Below the pieces are notes generated by a model. The model saw only the letters and a list, made by a program, of their open reading frames with translations, was not told where the DNA came from and ran no database searches. From the NCBI GenBank assembly GCA_002099365.1, contig MSED01000015.1, positions 2,914,001-2,978,000 of the forward strand: a stretch of DNA of 64,000 nt. The letters are read 5' to 3'. The position numbers and the translations under genes were made by a program. The DNA comes from Phialophora verrucosa. Taxonomy: Eukaryota; Ascomycota; Eurotiomycetes; Chaetothyriales; Herpotrichiellaceae. Shown piece after piece: positions 11,688 through 21,517 of the stretch (position 1 is the first letter of the stretch; each line of letters begins with the position of its first letter).

Positions 11688-13243
11688 TCAGGTGGCAACC
11701 CCCTTTGGCGCGACAGGTACGTTCCTCTCCAGAGTAGTCGCCTCATCGGGCACCTTCCCTTCCGTCTTCAGCCTCTCTTCCACTTTCTCGTTCCACTCCA
11801 GCAAGCACAGCGACAATCCCTCTAGAGTGGTATGGCCTGGGTTATAACCGAGATCCTTCCTTGCGCGGGAATCATCGTAAATGATGTACTGAGTTGAGTA
11901 ATTGAACATGGCGGGCTGCATCATTGTGAGATCAAAATTTGTGACCCGAGGCAGAAAACTGAAGTAACGGCGCTGCAGGACGATATACCCTTCCAAGAGG
12001 TAGGAAATCAAGATAAGTAGGATAGGCGGCACTGGGGTGAATTTCATCGGCGTCTTTGGGTGAGCCAGCGTGCTCAGCAAGCGGTACAGGTCAGTATACC
12101 GAAACGGCGGGCCAGGGTCGCTGACACAGTAGGCGTGGCCGCCAATGTCCCGGCCCTCGAGCAGACGTGCTTCGTACAGGAGGTGAGCTAGAGAGACGTT
12201 CTGCGCAGAGACATATTGTAGAACGATTGGGAAAAGCCAGCTATCGGTCAGAGGGAAACCGTCAGCCATCTGCCATGCACGTCCGGGACATTGACTCTTA
12301 CCTTTGAAGACCGCCTCGTCTCATATAGTCGTAGACAACAGAATTCCGGTTTTCGGCTCCGTGTCCGTAGATGGCGTGCCCGGGTCTGATAGCACCGGTC
12401 CTGAACCCTCCTTTCTTGTCGTCCGCGTCCATTACCAACTTCTCAGCCAGTGCTTTAGAATAGGCATAACAGCCTGCAAAGTTTTCCAATTTATCCAGCG
12501 ACGAAGGTTCTGCGTTCTCCAATATCTGGACGAAGTGCTCAGGGTATCTTCGCCATGGCGGAAAGAGGAAGTTAGTCGGCTTGATGCCTACGCTGCCCGA
12601 CGAGGTGGCGATAAAGATGTCGCATCCCGCCGATCTGGCGGCCTCGAGCACGTTTCTTGTGCCTTCGACATTCACTTTCATGTATGGGCCGAGGAAATCT
12701 GCCTTACGATAACCGGCATGAATGTAGGCAGCAGTGTGAAAGACGGTCAGTGGCAGGTGGGCGAATTCGGACGGCCAGGGAACATTGAAGACCTTTTCGA
12801 CAGCGGCACGATCTGTGATATCGGCTTTGAAGTAGGATACATTATGTTTGACGGCCAACTCGCGGCACGGAGCCTGGAGATCGACAATGCGAATGGCAGC
12901 AGGGTCTTGGCCTCGCATAATCAGATGCTCGACCATCCAGCCGCCGACAAGACCTTTGGCGGTCAGACGGGTGAAGCGTGAATATGGGAAAGTGAGGCCA
13001 CCCACCTGATCCTCCAAACACAATGTATCTTCTATTCTGCTTTGGAGGCAGGTATTTCTTGAAGTCGGGCCTGTCCTTGCGGTATTTTTCGTAGGCATTT
13101 CGAAGGACTTCGTTTGTCCAAGTTTTACCTGCTAGCTTTTCAGCCTCTTCCGGGGTGGCCGACAGTACGCCGTTGATGTGGTAAAACCAGGCGCTCAAGG
13201 CCAGGCCGAAGATGAATGCGAGGAGAGTCAACTGGAAGCTCAT
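11688..13243 (-). CDS. Membrane-anchored 3-beta-hydroxysteroid dehydrogenase-like SDR
   Basis: Three exons, 13006-13243, 12302-12953 and 11688-12240 (480 residues). An N-terminal transmembrane helix (LTLLAFIFGLALSAWFYHI) suggests ER anchoring. The Rossmann loop is rebuilt across intron 1 as FGGSGLVGGW (GGxGxxG), with an acidic residue at the end of beta-2 (IVDLQ). The YxxxK catalytic pair is in CYAYSKALAEK, preceded by ATSSGSVG. The 61-nt second intron must end at GACCGATAG; the nearer CAG shifts the frame. The family (Pfam 3Beta_HSD) includes Erg26, the C-3 sterol dehydrogenase of C-4 demethylation, but this protein is longer, so I do not claim orthology. It is head to head with ERG2, which supports a sterol role. 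Confidence 0.88.
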
Positions 13244-14030
13244 TTTGCCCTGTGGTTACGACAGTTGAATGTGAGGTGCTGAAGTCAGCAACAAGACGGC
13301 TAAGAAGACTTCGGGGCAGCCCGCTCGTTTATACATTTCTGTCGCTCTCGGCTCCCACATGTTGTGTACGCATACGCACTGTTGCTCGTGAGGTTCATCG
13401 TGATTGGGCGATGGCGTGGACAAGACGACGGACGCTGGTCGCCTGATACGGGCGAGTTCACCGCGTCTGCCCTTTGCGGCTTGGTATACGAGATTTCGTA
13501 CTCGTTTGACAGATCGCAATCCAACATCCGATGTTATATGTATAATGTATATTATATGATATGAGCCTCAAGGCTTCGATCTCTCTGTGGCAGTTCAGAC
13601 ATTGAGTATCGCCCAGTGGCTGGTGTTGGCGAGGCAAGACGGAAATATCATGTCAGAGAAGTCCAGAAGAAACTCACTGAACTCGGCGAGTCTAGTAGGA
13701 AAGCGAAGTAGCAACGCTGACATAGTTCTAAGATAGATGAGCATTGAGTATAAGCGCAACAAAAAGAAACTCCCCGACGGGGAATGGTCTCCCGCGCTCG
13801 TTATTTGTAATGACCGAATGACAAGTGGAAATCATGACCGGGGTTATTAGCAGTAGAGTCACGTGCCGGGTGCACTTTCCAGTCAGACTTACCAACCGCT
13901 CTCTCGCTCCTCGGTCGGAAGGTGGCTTTCCGGATCACGCTCTCTGTGTCCGTCGACATAAGTTCGGGACCATCATGCGTTCCTGTCTAGCAGCCGTTTG
14001 AAGGTCTTTCGATAGGCTACCGAGGGTAAA
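13244..14030. promoter_or_regulatory. Shared divergent promoter of the sterol gene pair
   Basis: 787 bp between the start codons of the 3-beta-HSD-like gene and ERG2. Two motifs stand out. CACGTG at 13860-13865 is an E-box, about 165 bp upstream of ERG2, of the kind bound by bHLH factors including SREBP-type proteins. TATACGA at 13485-13491 is the reverse complement of TCGTATA, the core of the yeast sterol regulatory element bound by Upc2/Ecm22. Both are short and could be chance. Confidence 0.35.
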
Positions 14031-14830
14031 ATGGGCAACACTACTGCGGAAACATCCAACCTGGCGTGGAAATGGTCAATCAGGCTGCTGGTCCTGGCTC
14101 TGTTGGCTGGGTTGTACGCGTGGGCTGATTCGGTCAAGGTACGAGATATATGACTCCCTGTCGCTTTCTTAGGCTGACAGCGGCCGGTCTGCCTCGATAG
14201 TCCAGATGGTATATCTTCGATCATGTGGAGCTGCAGAAGCTGGTCGACGAAAGCCTGCTCCTGTATCCCAACTCAACAGCCGGCGTGGCTCACAACATCG
14301 TTTCGACCCTTCGCGAATTACACGGACCTGCGCTCATCGGCGTGGATCCTTTCCCAGATGCTGATCCGGGCAAGCAGGATATCTCACCCATCTCGCCGTA
14401 TCCTGAGCAATGGATGTTCAACAACGCCGGGGGTGCAATGGGTTCGATGTACATCATCCACGCTAGCATCACCGAGTACTTGATAATCTTCGGCACGGCT
14501 CTTGGAACTGAGGGTCACTCTGGCCGGCACACAGCGGACGACTACTTCATGATCCTCGAAGGCGAGCAGTGGGCGTATCCAGCACACACACTGGCACTCG
14601 AGCGGTATCCTAAAGGAAGCATGCATCATCTTCGCAGAGGCCAGGTCAAGCAGTACAAGATGCATCGCGGGGCCTGGGCATTGGAACTGGCACAAGGCTG
14701 GATCCCTCCGATGCTCCCGTTTGGGCTGGCAGACACGGTATTCTCGACGCTGGATTTCCCTACATTTGCCCGCACGGCGTGGTTGACGGGGCAGAAGATG
14801 ATCGGCTGTCTGCTCGTTGGCAAGATCTAG
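14031..14830 (+). CDS. ERG2: C-8 sterol isomerase (ERG2/sigma-1 receptor family)
   Basis: Two exons, 14031-14138 and 14201-14830 (245 residues), both phase 0 across a 62-nt intron. Exon 1 carries the N-terminal membrane helix (IRLLVLALLAGLYAWAD). Exon 2 begins SRWYIFDHVELQKLVDESL and carries the ERG2 core: EQWMFNNAGGAMGSMYIIHASITEYLIIFG, GTEGHSGRHTADDYF and GEQWAYPAHTL, ending with an amphipathic tail. Known role: moves the sterol B-ring double bond from delta-8 to delta-7 (fecosterol to episterol) in the ER; it is the morpholine antifungal target. Length is close to yeast Erg2 (222) plus a short N-terminal addition. Divergent from a 3-beta-HSD-like gene; convergent with the acetyltransferase 57 bp downstream. 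Confidence 0.97.
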
Positions 14831-14887
14831 AATGCAACTGATGGAATTTCGGATGCCAGATTACAGGCTTTCCAGGAAGCAGAGTGC

Positions 14888-15775
14888 TCATACGACGACG
14901 GCATCTTGGTCTCCTGCCTCTACAGGTACCTTTCCGCTATCGCTTTTGGCTTTGGCTGGCCGGACCATGACGATCTGGGCGTACCATCCATCCTCTCTGT
15001 GAGGGTCCGTCGCCAGCCTCTTGTCCTCGAATTCTTGACCTTTATCCCCGCCATTGTCCCATCTTTTCAGGTCGATCCAGATTTCGGCCCCGGGCCATTC
15101 GACCTTCCTGAAACCCACGGCCTCGTATACTCTCATACCAGCAGGGCTAGCCTCCAACATGGTGACCAACCCTAGATCATCGGCCTCCCGACACGCATGA
15201 CGCATGAGCATACCGCCCGCACCGCGGCGTTGGTGTGCAGGATCTGTGTACAGGAGGTCAATGAGCATATGTGAGCCGAGAGTCTTCATTGCATGCTTGC
15301 GGGCTTCCACCAATGGCCCGACGAAGGCATTGCTCAGTGCCTCGTTCTCATAGGTCAACCCTTCTATGTGGTCGAGTTGGGCCGGATCATCGATAACCTC
15401 CTGAACACCAGTGTCTGGGTGCGGGCCTCTTTCGGGGACGACATAATACTTGATTGCAGCAATGACACGGCCATGTGGCCTCTCTGAGTCCTGGTCTGTG
15501 CCGGTTCTGCCCTCGTCGTCCTCCGGTCCAGCGTCGTCCTCCAATTCGTCGTCGATGGCCACCACAAATCGACATTGCGGCTCATTCTGCAAAGAATTTT
15601 TGTGTCGGTCGAGGTATTTCTGGGTTATAAGTGGATGTGAACTTTCGGGGCCGTAATATACTGTCTGCATGAGTTCGAGGGTCATCCATGCTGCGAAATG
15701 GATTCGTGCAATGGCAGGCAAAAGTTTGACATCCGAGGCACGATCGCGTGAAAGCGTGTGCAAGTGTTGTGTCAT
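14888..15775 (-). CDS. GNAT-family N-acetyltransferase
   Basis: Single-exon gene of 295 residues. The acetyl-CoA-binding motif A is clear in the middle: IDLLYTDPAHQRRGAGGMLM (R/Q-x-x-G-x-G/A type), followed by MLEASPAGMRVYEAVGFRKVE, the motif B helix-strand. The N-terminal part (LPAIARIHFAAWM) fits the alpha1-alpha2 start of the GNAT fold. An acidic insertion (DDELEDDAGPEDDEGRTG) sits between the early strands. Its substrate cannot be told; such fungal proteins act on small molecules or proteins. Divergent from the secreted nuclease gene. Confidence 0.88.
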   Translation of the reverse strand: MTQHLHTLSRDRASDVKLLPAIARIHFAAWMTLELMQTVYYGPESSHPLITQKYLDRHKNSLQNEPQCRFVVAIDDELEDDAGPEDDEGRTGTDQDSERPHGRVIAAIKYYVVPERGPHPDTGVQEVIDDPAQLDHIEGLTYENEALSNAFVGPLVEARKHAMKTLGSHMLIDLLYTDPAHQRRGAGGMLMRHACREADDLGLVTMLEASPAGMRVYEAVGFRKVEWPGAEIWIDLKRWDNGGDKGQEFEDKRLATDPHREDGWYAQIVMVRPAKAKSDSGKVPVEAGDQDAVVV

Positions 15776-16586
15776 CTTGCTCGGCCAATTCCTTCAGTCT
15801 CCTGCTTAATTAAATCCTGTAGCGGCTCAAGTTTAGTCGCTGCCAGCTGTGTGCTTTTAGGGAATGTAAAATTCCACACACTTGAGTACCCGCAGTGGTA
15901 TACTCTGCACTGCAGCGAATGTGCTTTGAAAATTTATCATTGGCGTGGTGACCCGACCATTTGCTCACTTTGGCCTCAATGCGACGTCGGCTGCGGATAA
16001 GAGCCGATCTCCATCCAGGCTTCGATGCACAAAGTACATAATAAGCCCCGATGCTGCGGTTGGCGTGTCGTCGACACCCGTACTCCATCCTTTCGGCGTA
16101 CCAGTTGAGTGGAATAATCGCTACTCGGTAATACTCCAGCTTGAGATGGTGCTCCTACAAAAGTCCATTGTCAGCTTTGGTTGACGCAAGCCAAAGAAAC
16201 GCTCCTCTTTCAACACGTGTTGAACTGATCTCTGATGAATCTCCAGAGATTTTATTGCTTGTCACTCGTACTGCAGATGTGAAATTAAAACCCAGCTTCC
16301 TTGAAGATGGCAATCTCGCAAGGAACAGAAATGCGCCTCTTCTGGGCCAATCACTTGCACCCCGATCATCAAGCACACCAGTTCAGCTTCATACGAGCTG
16401 CCCGCAATCTGGATAACCGCATGCGCGATGGTCCCATATGTGTTCTACAGAAGAAATATGACACTCCTAATGACTCGCTCGTTTTACATCGCCAGAGTTC
16501 ATAAATACAAACGAGGGCCCGGATCGCATCGTCTGTCTAACTGAACATGGCCGTGAGCCGCTCGCTCACTTTCTCTACTGTTCACC
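15776..16586. promoter_or_regulatory. Divergent intergenic region, GNAT and secreted nuclease-like genes
   Basis: About 0.8 kb between outward-facing genes. It is more AT-rich than the coding sequence downstream. No gene or named site. Confidence 0.45.
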
Positions 16587-18434
16587 ATGAAGTACACTGA
16601 CATCCTTGAGTGTGTCACTGCCGCCGCACTCTCACTGTCCGTTGCCACAGCACAAACCATAGCTCAGATCAACGGCAACAGGTTCATCTCGCCTTACAGC
16701 AACCAGAACGTCTACAACGTCACAGGCCTGGTCACCGCGACCGGGCCAAATGGACTGTGGATCCGCTCTACGACGCCAGACTCGGACATTCGCACCTCGG
16801 AGTCCATCTACGTCTTCGGCAGGATATCGAGCACCAGTAATCTCACGGTAACGGCCGGCGACGTGATCGTCGTCGACGGGCTCGTCTCCGAGTATCGCTC
16901 CAACCCAGCGTACCTGTACTTGACCGAGATATCTCGCCCCACCAACGTCAAGGTGATATCGCGCGGCAGCCCGGTCAGCGCCGTCGTGCTGGGCAAACAG
17001 GACACCAGCCCGCCCACCGAACAATACACGTCGCTCGACGACGGCAATGTATTTACCGTGCCGAACAACGCAAGCCAGATCTCGACCGCCAACCCCGTGC
17101 TGCAACCATGGGCGTATGGCCTCGACTTCTGGGAGAGCCTAAGCGGCGAACTCGTCACTGTGAGGGGTGCCAGCGCCGTAGCCAAACCGAACTCCTATAA
17201 CGAGACTTGGGTCACCGGGAACTGGAGGAAGACCGGTAAGAACAGCAGAGGGGGCTTGACGCTGACGCCCGGGGACGCCAACCCGGAAGCCATCATCATC
17301 GGCGCGCCGCTGGACGGGACCGTCAACCCCGGCGACATCAAGCTGGGCGACCAGCTCCAGGACATCACTGGTATCGTCTCCCAGCAGTTCGGGTACTATT
17401 ACATTCTCCCCTTGACGGCGCTCAGCGTGACTGATTCGATGTGGCCGACCCTTCCCTCCCCAGTAAGCTGGACCTCCACGGGAAGCTGCCGCAAAATCAC
17501 CGTCGGGCAATACAACGTCGAGAATCTGGCGGCCAACTCGACCACCTTGCCATCCATCGCCGACCACATCGCCTCCTACCTGAACTCCCCGAACCTGGTT
17601 TTCCTCCAGGAGATCCAAGATAACAGCGGCCCGACGGACGATGGCATCGTCTCGGCCAACGCCACGCTAGAAACCCTCGTCACTGCCATCGAAGCTGCGG
17701 GCGGTGTTTCGTACGCGTACCTCGACATCGCCCCCCAGGACGACCAGGACGGCGGCCAGCCAGGCGGCAACATCCGCCCCGCGTACCTGTACAACCCGCG
17801 ATTGTTGCGATTGAAGGACACCGGCCACCACCACCCCGCAGGCTCAGCGCTCGACGCCAACGCCGTCCTCCCCGGCCCGACCCTGAAATATAACCCCGGA
17901 CTCATCGACCCTGGGAACTCGGCATGGGAGGACTCGCGCAAACCCACCGCCGCGCAGTGGGAGACCGTGCGCGACAAGAGCACCCTCTTCACCGTCAACG
18001 TGCACCTCACCTCCAAGGGCGGGAGCTCAACGATCCAAGGAGACCCGCGAGCGCCCGTGAACGGGGGTGTCGACCAGCGTGTCGCCCAGGCCACCGTGGC
18101 GGGCGAGTTCGTGGCGCGCATCCTGGCGGAGGACCCGGCGGCCGCGGTGATCGCGGCCGGGGATTTCAACGAATTTGCCTTCGTCGAGCCGTTGGAGACG
18201 TTCGTCGCGCTGTCCGGGCTGGTGAATCTCGACGACGCGGCCAGCGTGCCCGCCACGGAACGGTACACGTACCTGTTCGAGATGAATAGTCAGGAGCTGG
18301 ACCACATGTTTGTGAGTCCCAAGATCGCGGCGGGCTCGCCCGAGTTGAAGCACGTCCATGTGAATACGTGGGTGAGCTACGCGGATCAGATCTCCGATCA
18401 TGATCCGAGTGTTGCGAGGCTGAATATTTGCTAA
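16587..18434 (+). CDS. Secreted endonuclease/exonuclease/phosphatase-fold protein (ExeM/NucH-like)
   Basis: Single-exon gene of 615 residues. The N-terminus looks like a signal peptide (hydrophobic VTAAALSLSVATAQT, likely cut after ATA-Q). Residues ~25-290 hold an OB-like domain (YNVTGLVTA...GLWIRS...IYVFG) and a linker. From ~305 comes an endonuclease/exonuclease/phosphatase domain with its catalytic landmarks: GQYNVENL (Asn), VFLQEIQD (Glu), NVHLTSKGG (His), AAGDFNEF (Asp-x-Asn) and SDHDPS (His). This architecture is that of extracellular DNases such as ExeM and NucH of bacteria. It contains several N-glycosylation sequons. It is strongly GC-biased and intronless, unlike most neighbours. 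Likely secreted to degrade extracellular DNA; a phosphodiesterase on another substrate is the alternative. Confidence 0.85.
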   Translation: MKYTDILECVTAAALSLSVATAQTIAQINGNRFISPYSNQNVYNVTGLVTATGPNGLWIRSTTPDSDIRTSESIYVFGRISSTSNLTVTAGDVIVVDGLVSEYRSNPAYLYLTEISRPTNVKVISRGSPVSAVVLGKQDTSPPTEQYTSLDDGNVFTVPNNASQISTANPVLQPWAYGLDFWESLSGELVTVRGASAVAKPNSYNETWVTGNWRKTGKNSRGGLTLTPGDANPEAIIIGAPLDGTVNPGDIKLGDQLQDITGIVSQQFGYYYILPLTALSVTDSMWPTLPSPVSWTSTGSCRKITVGQYNVENLAANSTTLPSIADHIASYLNSPNLVFLQEIQDNSGPTDDGIVSANATLETLVTAIEAAGGVSYAYLDIAPQDDQDGGQPGGNIRPAYLYNPRLLRLKDTGHHHPAGSALDANAVLPGPTLKYNPGLIDPGNSAWEDSRKPTAAQWETVRDKSTLFTVNVHLTSKGGSSTIQGDPRAPVNGGVDQRVAQATVAGEFVARILAEDPAAAVIAAGDFNEFAFVEPLETFVALSGLVNLDDAASVPATERYTYLFEMNSQELDHMFVSPKIAAGSPELKHVHVNTWVSYADQISDHDPSVARLNIC

Positions 18435-18723
18435 TCGATGCTGGAGAGATCAGATGGGTTCGGTTGGGTTAAAGCCAAGGAATGAGCCAGGCATCGGATG
18501 GGGTACTGTATCAATATCGGTACGACTACTACATAACAATGACTGTAATAATCTATGAGATTATTCTCCGTTCACTACGTTCGTACTGCAAGAGCGAGAA
18601 TTCGTTGTCCACCATGTCCCTTCCTTGACTGGCGCATATCCGATGGAGGTTGTAGAATCTGTAAAGCTGTAAATCTTTACATTTGAAACTCTCCATCCCT
18701 TCCTTCCAGCCCAGTCTGCCACG

Positions 18724-19846
18724 TCACGTCGAGATGCCTGAAGGCGGCCCTCCCAAACCAAGCATTCCTGCGAGCCCGGATTCTTGCAAAGCCGGAATCA
18801 CATCCAGATCCACCCTCAGGGACAGCACTGCCAGCGCCTGCTCGTACCACGAAATACGCTCCCCGTCATAAGTCACTGACGTCGCGACCATGTCAATCGG
18901 GAGGACGCCTGATTTGTAGGGTCCCAGAACCAATCCCGCTACTGCCGTTTGGTTCGTCATCGCCGTCATGGGGATGGAGTTGTTCCCCGCTGCGAAGTAG
19001 ACGTTTGGCAGGGTGGCAGTGCCAATGGGCGTCCCGTTGACAGACATGTTCATCGTGAGATCGCCCACCTCGAACTGCGAGACGGAAGGGTTGGGAATGT
19101 GGATTGTTCCGTTTGCGTTGGTGCCGTCCGCCAAAGGGGGGTTGATGATGTGGAAGGCCGTCACGTTGAAGCCCTTCAGGGCGTTGAGGCCTGGCAGCAA
19201 CAGATCGTTAGTAAGGGAGGAAAAAGGATCGCATTGCGACCAGACAGGCAGGGTAGGCCCGAGGGGTGAAGCGAACAGAACAGACATACCTCTCATGGTA
19301 ATGTTCTTGTTGTATGCCATCGTGGTGGCGGGCCATGCTCCCTTATGCAGCTTCCCCTTTCCCTGGAGATAGACGCTGTACCTGTCACTCCCAAGCGCCA
19401 AGCGCGTGTAGTTGTTGAAGGCGGCCATGTTTATGATCTCTGTGGTGTGGGAAATCTGGATTGCCGTGCCGTTCTCGGCTTTGGCACTGGGCACATCAAT
19501 TCTCGCGAAGGGGTATTGACAGTCCGGGGCGAGGCAGAGGCTGCCTTGCCACTGGTCAAGGCTCGCTGACTCGCTGCTGTTGGTCACAAATACCGTAGTC
19601 TGCTCTAGATAGAAACTGTTCATGCTCGGAGACAAGATTGACTGGCTCGTCACGATCAGGTCTGCACTGTTGATTGTGTCTTGAGCCCTGTTGGGGAATG
19701 CGACGTAGAGGCTTCTGGAGGTCAGCATGCTGTTGCGTCCTGCACTAGGTTTGTACTGACATGGGGAATACGATGACAATAGTCACCACGATCAGGATTG
19801 CCATAGCATATGCCCACCAATAGCTTTTGCAGTGTCGCTTGATCAT
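18724..19846 (-). CDS. DUF3712-type single-pass membrane protein
   Basis: I model three exons, 19761-19846, 19290-19714 and 18724-19190 (325 residues). Exon 1 codes a cytosolic basic start (MIKRHCKSYWWAYA) and a transmembrane helix (MAILIVVTIVIVFP). The rest is extracytoplasmic, rich in beta strands and with many NxS/T sequons, as in fungal DUF3712 proteins (vacuolar or cell-surface, function unknown). The 99-nt segment 19191-19289 stays open in frame but has a GTATGT donor, a TACTAAC branch site and a CCAG acceptor. Removing it joins NITMRG to LNALKGFNVTAFHI, which fits the family better. Alternative: the segment is retained, giving 358 residues. Confidence 0.78.
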
Positions 19847-20200
19847 TTTATGGCGTGCGAGCCCCTCTGAGTTCGATGGGCCGTCTCGGGACGCTTCGCT
19901 TTGCCAGTCTTCACTTTGTTGCTATGGTAATTTGCCTCTCAATCGTACTGGTTCTTAGTAGCGAAATGGTAGACAGGCTGAATGATGGAGTGCTAACGAC
20001 TCGGCTCGGATCTGAGCATTACCTTGAGTACTTAAATCTCACTCGTTTCGCGCCCAAACACTCGGGTTCTGCAAACAAAACGACGCAAAACATATATCAC
20101 TACGTTGGTGATCATGCCGTTTGTGGTTTTCACAAGCGTTGTGGGAAACACATCGTACGGACACCGACATTGCAAACCCTCTTTGTCTCAGCTCTTCGGC
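19847..20200. other. Intergenic, 5' of the DUF3712 gene
   Basis: Holds the upstream region of the DUF3712 gene. An open frame of 152 codons on the plus strand from 19855 has no recognisable domain and overlaps the decayed paralogue on the other strand, so I do not call it a gene. Confidence 0.4.
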
Positions 20201-20515
20201 GCGCAGTTCTGTTCGGTTTGATGATTGAGGTAAAAGGAAGCGAAAACGAGCAGACGTCAGTAGTATTTCGCGCCACCAAAAGACGGACAACGCGACCATT
20301 AATACCTACCTAGATAGCCTCATAGTGCCAGATAAGATGTCCGGGCCTGACCAGATCGAGCTTCTGTCTTGCGTGATATCGAATGCCTCTTCCACTTTCT
20401 TCGGCTTCGTTCTTGGCCCCCACGATAATGGCCCAGTGGTAGGTATTTGGGTCCTGGCCGCCGCGAGCGTAGAGGGCGACGTAGGATACGCACGATCTTC
20501 GTTGGAGGGAGCCAT
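20200..20515 (-). pseudogene. Broken paralogue of the small fungal protein at 20966 (DUF6914-like)
   Basis: Reading down from an ATG at 20515, MAPSNEDRAY matches the expected start, but the next segment YVALYARGGQDPNTYHWAII lies in another reading frame. The change fits a 5-bp insertion (TATCC) near 20484-20490. The segment continues through GIRYHARQKLD...HLIWHYEAI and then meets TAG at 20310-20312, where the intact paralogue carries on with LLVRVVIAKI. Beyond the stop the same frame reads RVVRLLVARNTTD, an eroded match to that part. The lower boundary is approximate. Family name DUF6914 is from memory; function unknown. Confidence 0.65.
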
Positions 20516-20965
20516 CGCGATTCGCAACGAGAAACGAAATTTCTCTAAAGGTTATGAGCGATGCTCTGCTTCTCGACACAGTCTTCACATACTGTTCGAT
20601 TGATGCTTTCGTCGCTGCTTTCTTGATTGTCAAGGAACCGCTTACCTCTGTGTTGACAACCACCGGTGGAATATAGGAAAGGTCATCGCTGAAGTCTCCA
20701 TTATACTCGTATGCATAACTATTGAACCCGTCAGTAAAACAATGACACGGTCGACAGTCAACGTGTTCCGCCAAGCTTGTGCAACCGCAGTAAGCAATCC
20801 TCGTCCACTGCTAGATAGATTCCTAGTTCGTGTGAGCCTATCTTTACACACTCCTACCTGCTCCTCGCATCGCATAATAAGCCATCCCCAGTCCGCCGAG
20901 TTCTCATCATCATCTTCCCTCAGGCAGTCCTGCCTCCGGTTGCATCTAGAGCGATACTAGAAACA
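20516..20965. other. Region between the broken and the intact paralogue
   Basis: 450 bp between the two divergent copies. It presumably includes the promoter of the intact copy. No gene seen. Confidence 0.4.
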
Positions 20966-21517
20966 ATGCCGCGCAATAAACCTCGACTCCAGCTCGCTTT
21001 GTACGCACGTCCAAAGCACCCTGGCACTTACCACTACGCGCTTTTCGTTTCCCCCAAGTTCACCAAACTTGTGGAGGGCAGGACGGCGACCAAGCACCAT
21101 GTTAAAAACACTCTGCAAAACATCTCTGGAGAGCTCAGACAACCTTGGCGCTACGAACATGTTGCTATCCCAGATGTAAGGCTAGAGCACCGCCTCTTAG
21201 TCCGTGTAGTCATAGCCAAAATTACATCGGTCGACACGCTGGAGAGGACCCTTGAAGCTCTCCCGATTTACCAAGTTGACGACGTGGATCAGATAAAAGC
21301 GCAATCTTTCAATTGTTTGGTGTGGGTCGAAGCAGCGTTGGAGGCGCTGAGGGAGAATAGAGTTTTGGCTGGGTTGAGAGACTGGGAGTGGATTCAAACG
21401 CGGTCGCTTGAGTACGTCGAGGGTAAAACCCAGTTGGAAAGATGGAGTGCGAATTGGGGAGGAGAGGTTGAAGTGCCTGTGCTGGATTTGCTGGATGGCA
21501 GAGAGATCGTAGGATAG
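20966..21517 (+). CDS. Small fungal protein of unknown function (DUF6914-like)
   Basis: Single-exon gene of 183 residues starting MPRNKPRLQLALYARP. The LxLALYAR...YHYALFVSPK opening, a central LLVRVVIAKITSVDTLERTLEALPI segment, and the FNCLVWVEAALEALRENRVL helix give the pattern of a fungus-only family that I recall as DUF6914, often present in several copies per genome. There is no signal peptide or transmembrane segment. No function is known to me. A divergent decayed copy lies immediately upstream, implying a local inverted duplication followed by loss of one member. Confidence 0.72.
   Translation: MPRNKPRLQLALYARPKHPGTYHYALFVSPKFTKLVEGRTATKHHVKNTLQNISGELRQPWRYEHVAIPDVRLEHRLLVRVVIAKITSVDTLERTLEALPIYQVDDVDQIKAQSFNCLVWVEAALEALRENRVLAGLRDWEWIQTRSLEYVEGKTQLERWSANWGGEVEVPVLDLLDGREIVG

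Noticed and set aside
12241..12302. Nearest acceptor (CAG before ATGGCTGACGG) for intron 2 of the SDR gene
   Set aside because: It gives the wrong phase; the GATAG acceptor keeps the frame and joins the conserved WLFPIVLQYV segment.
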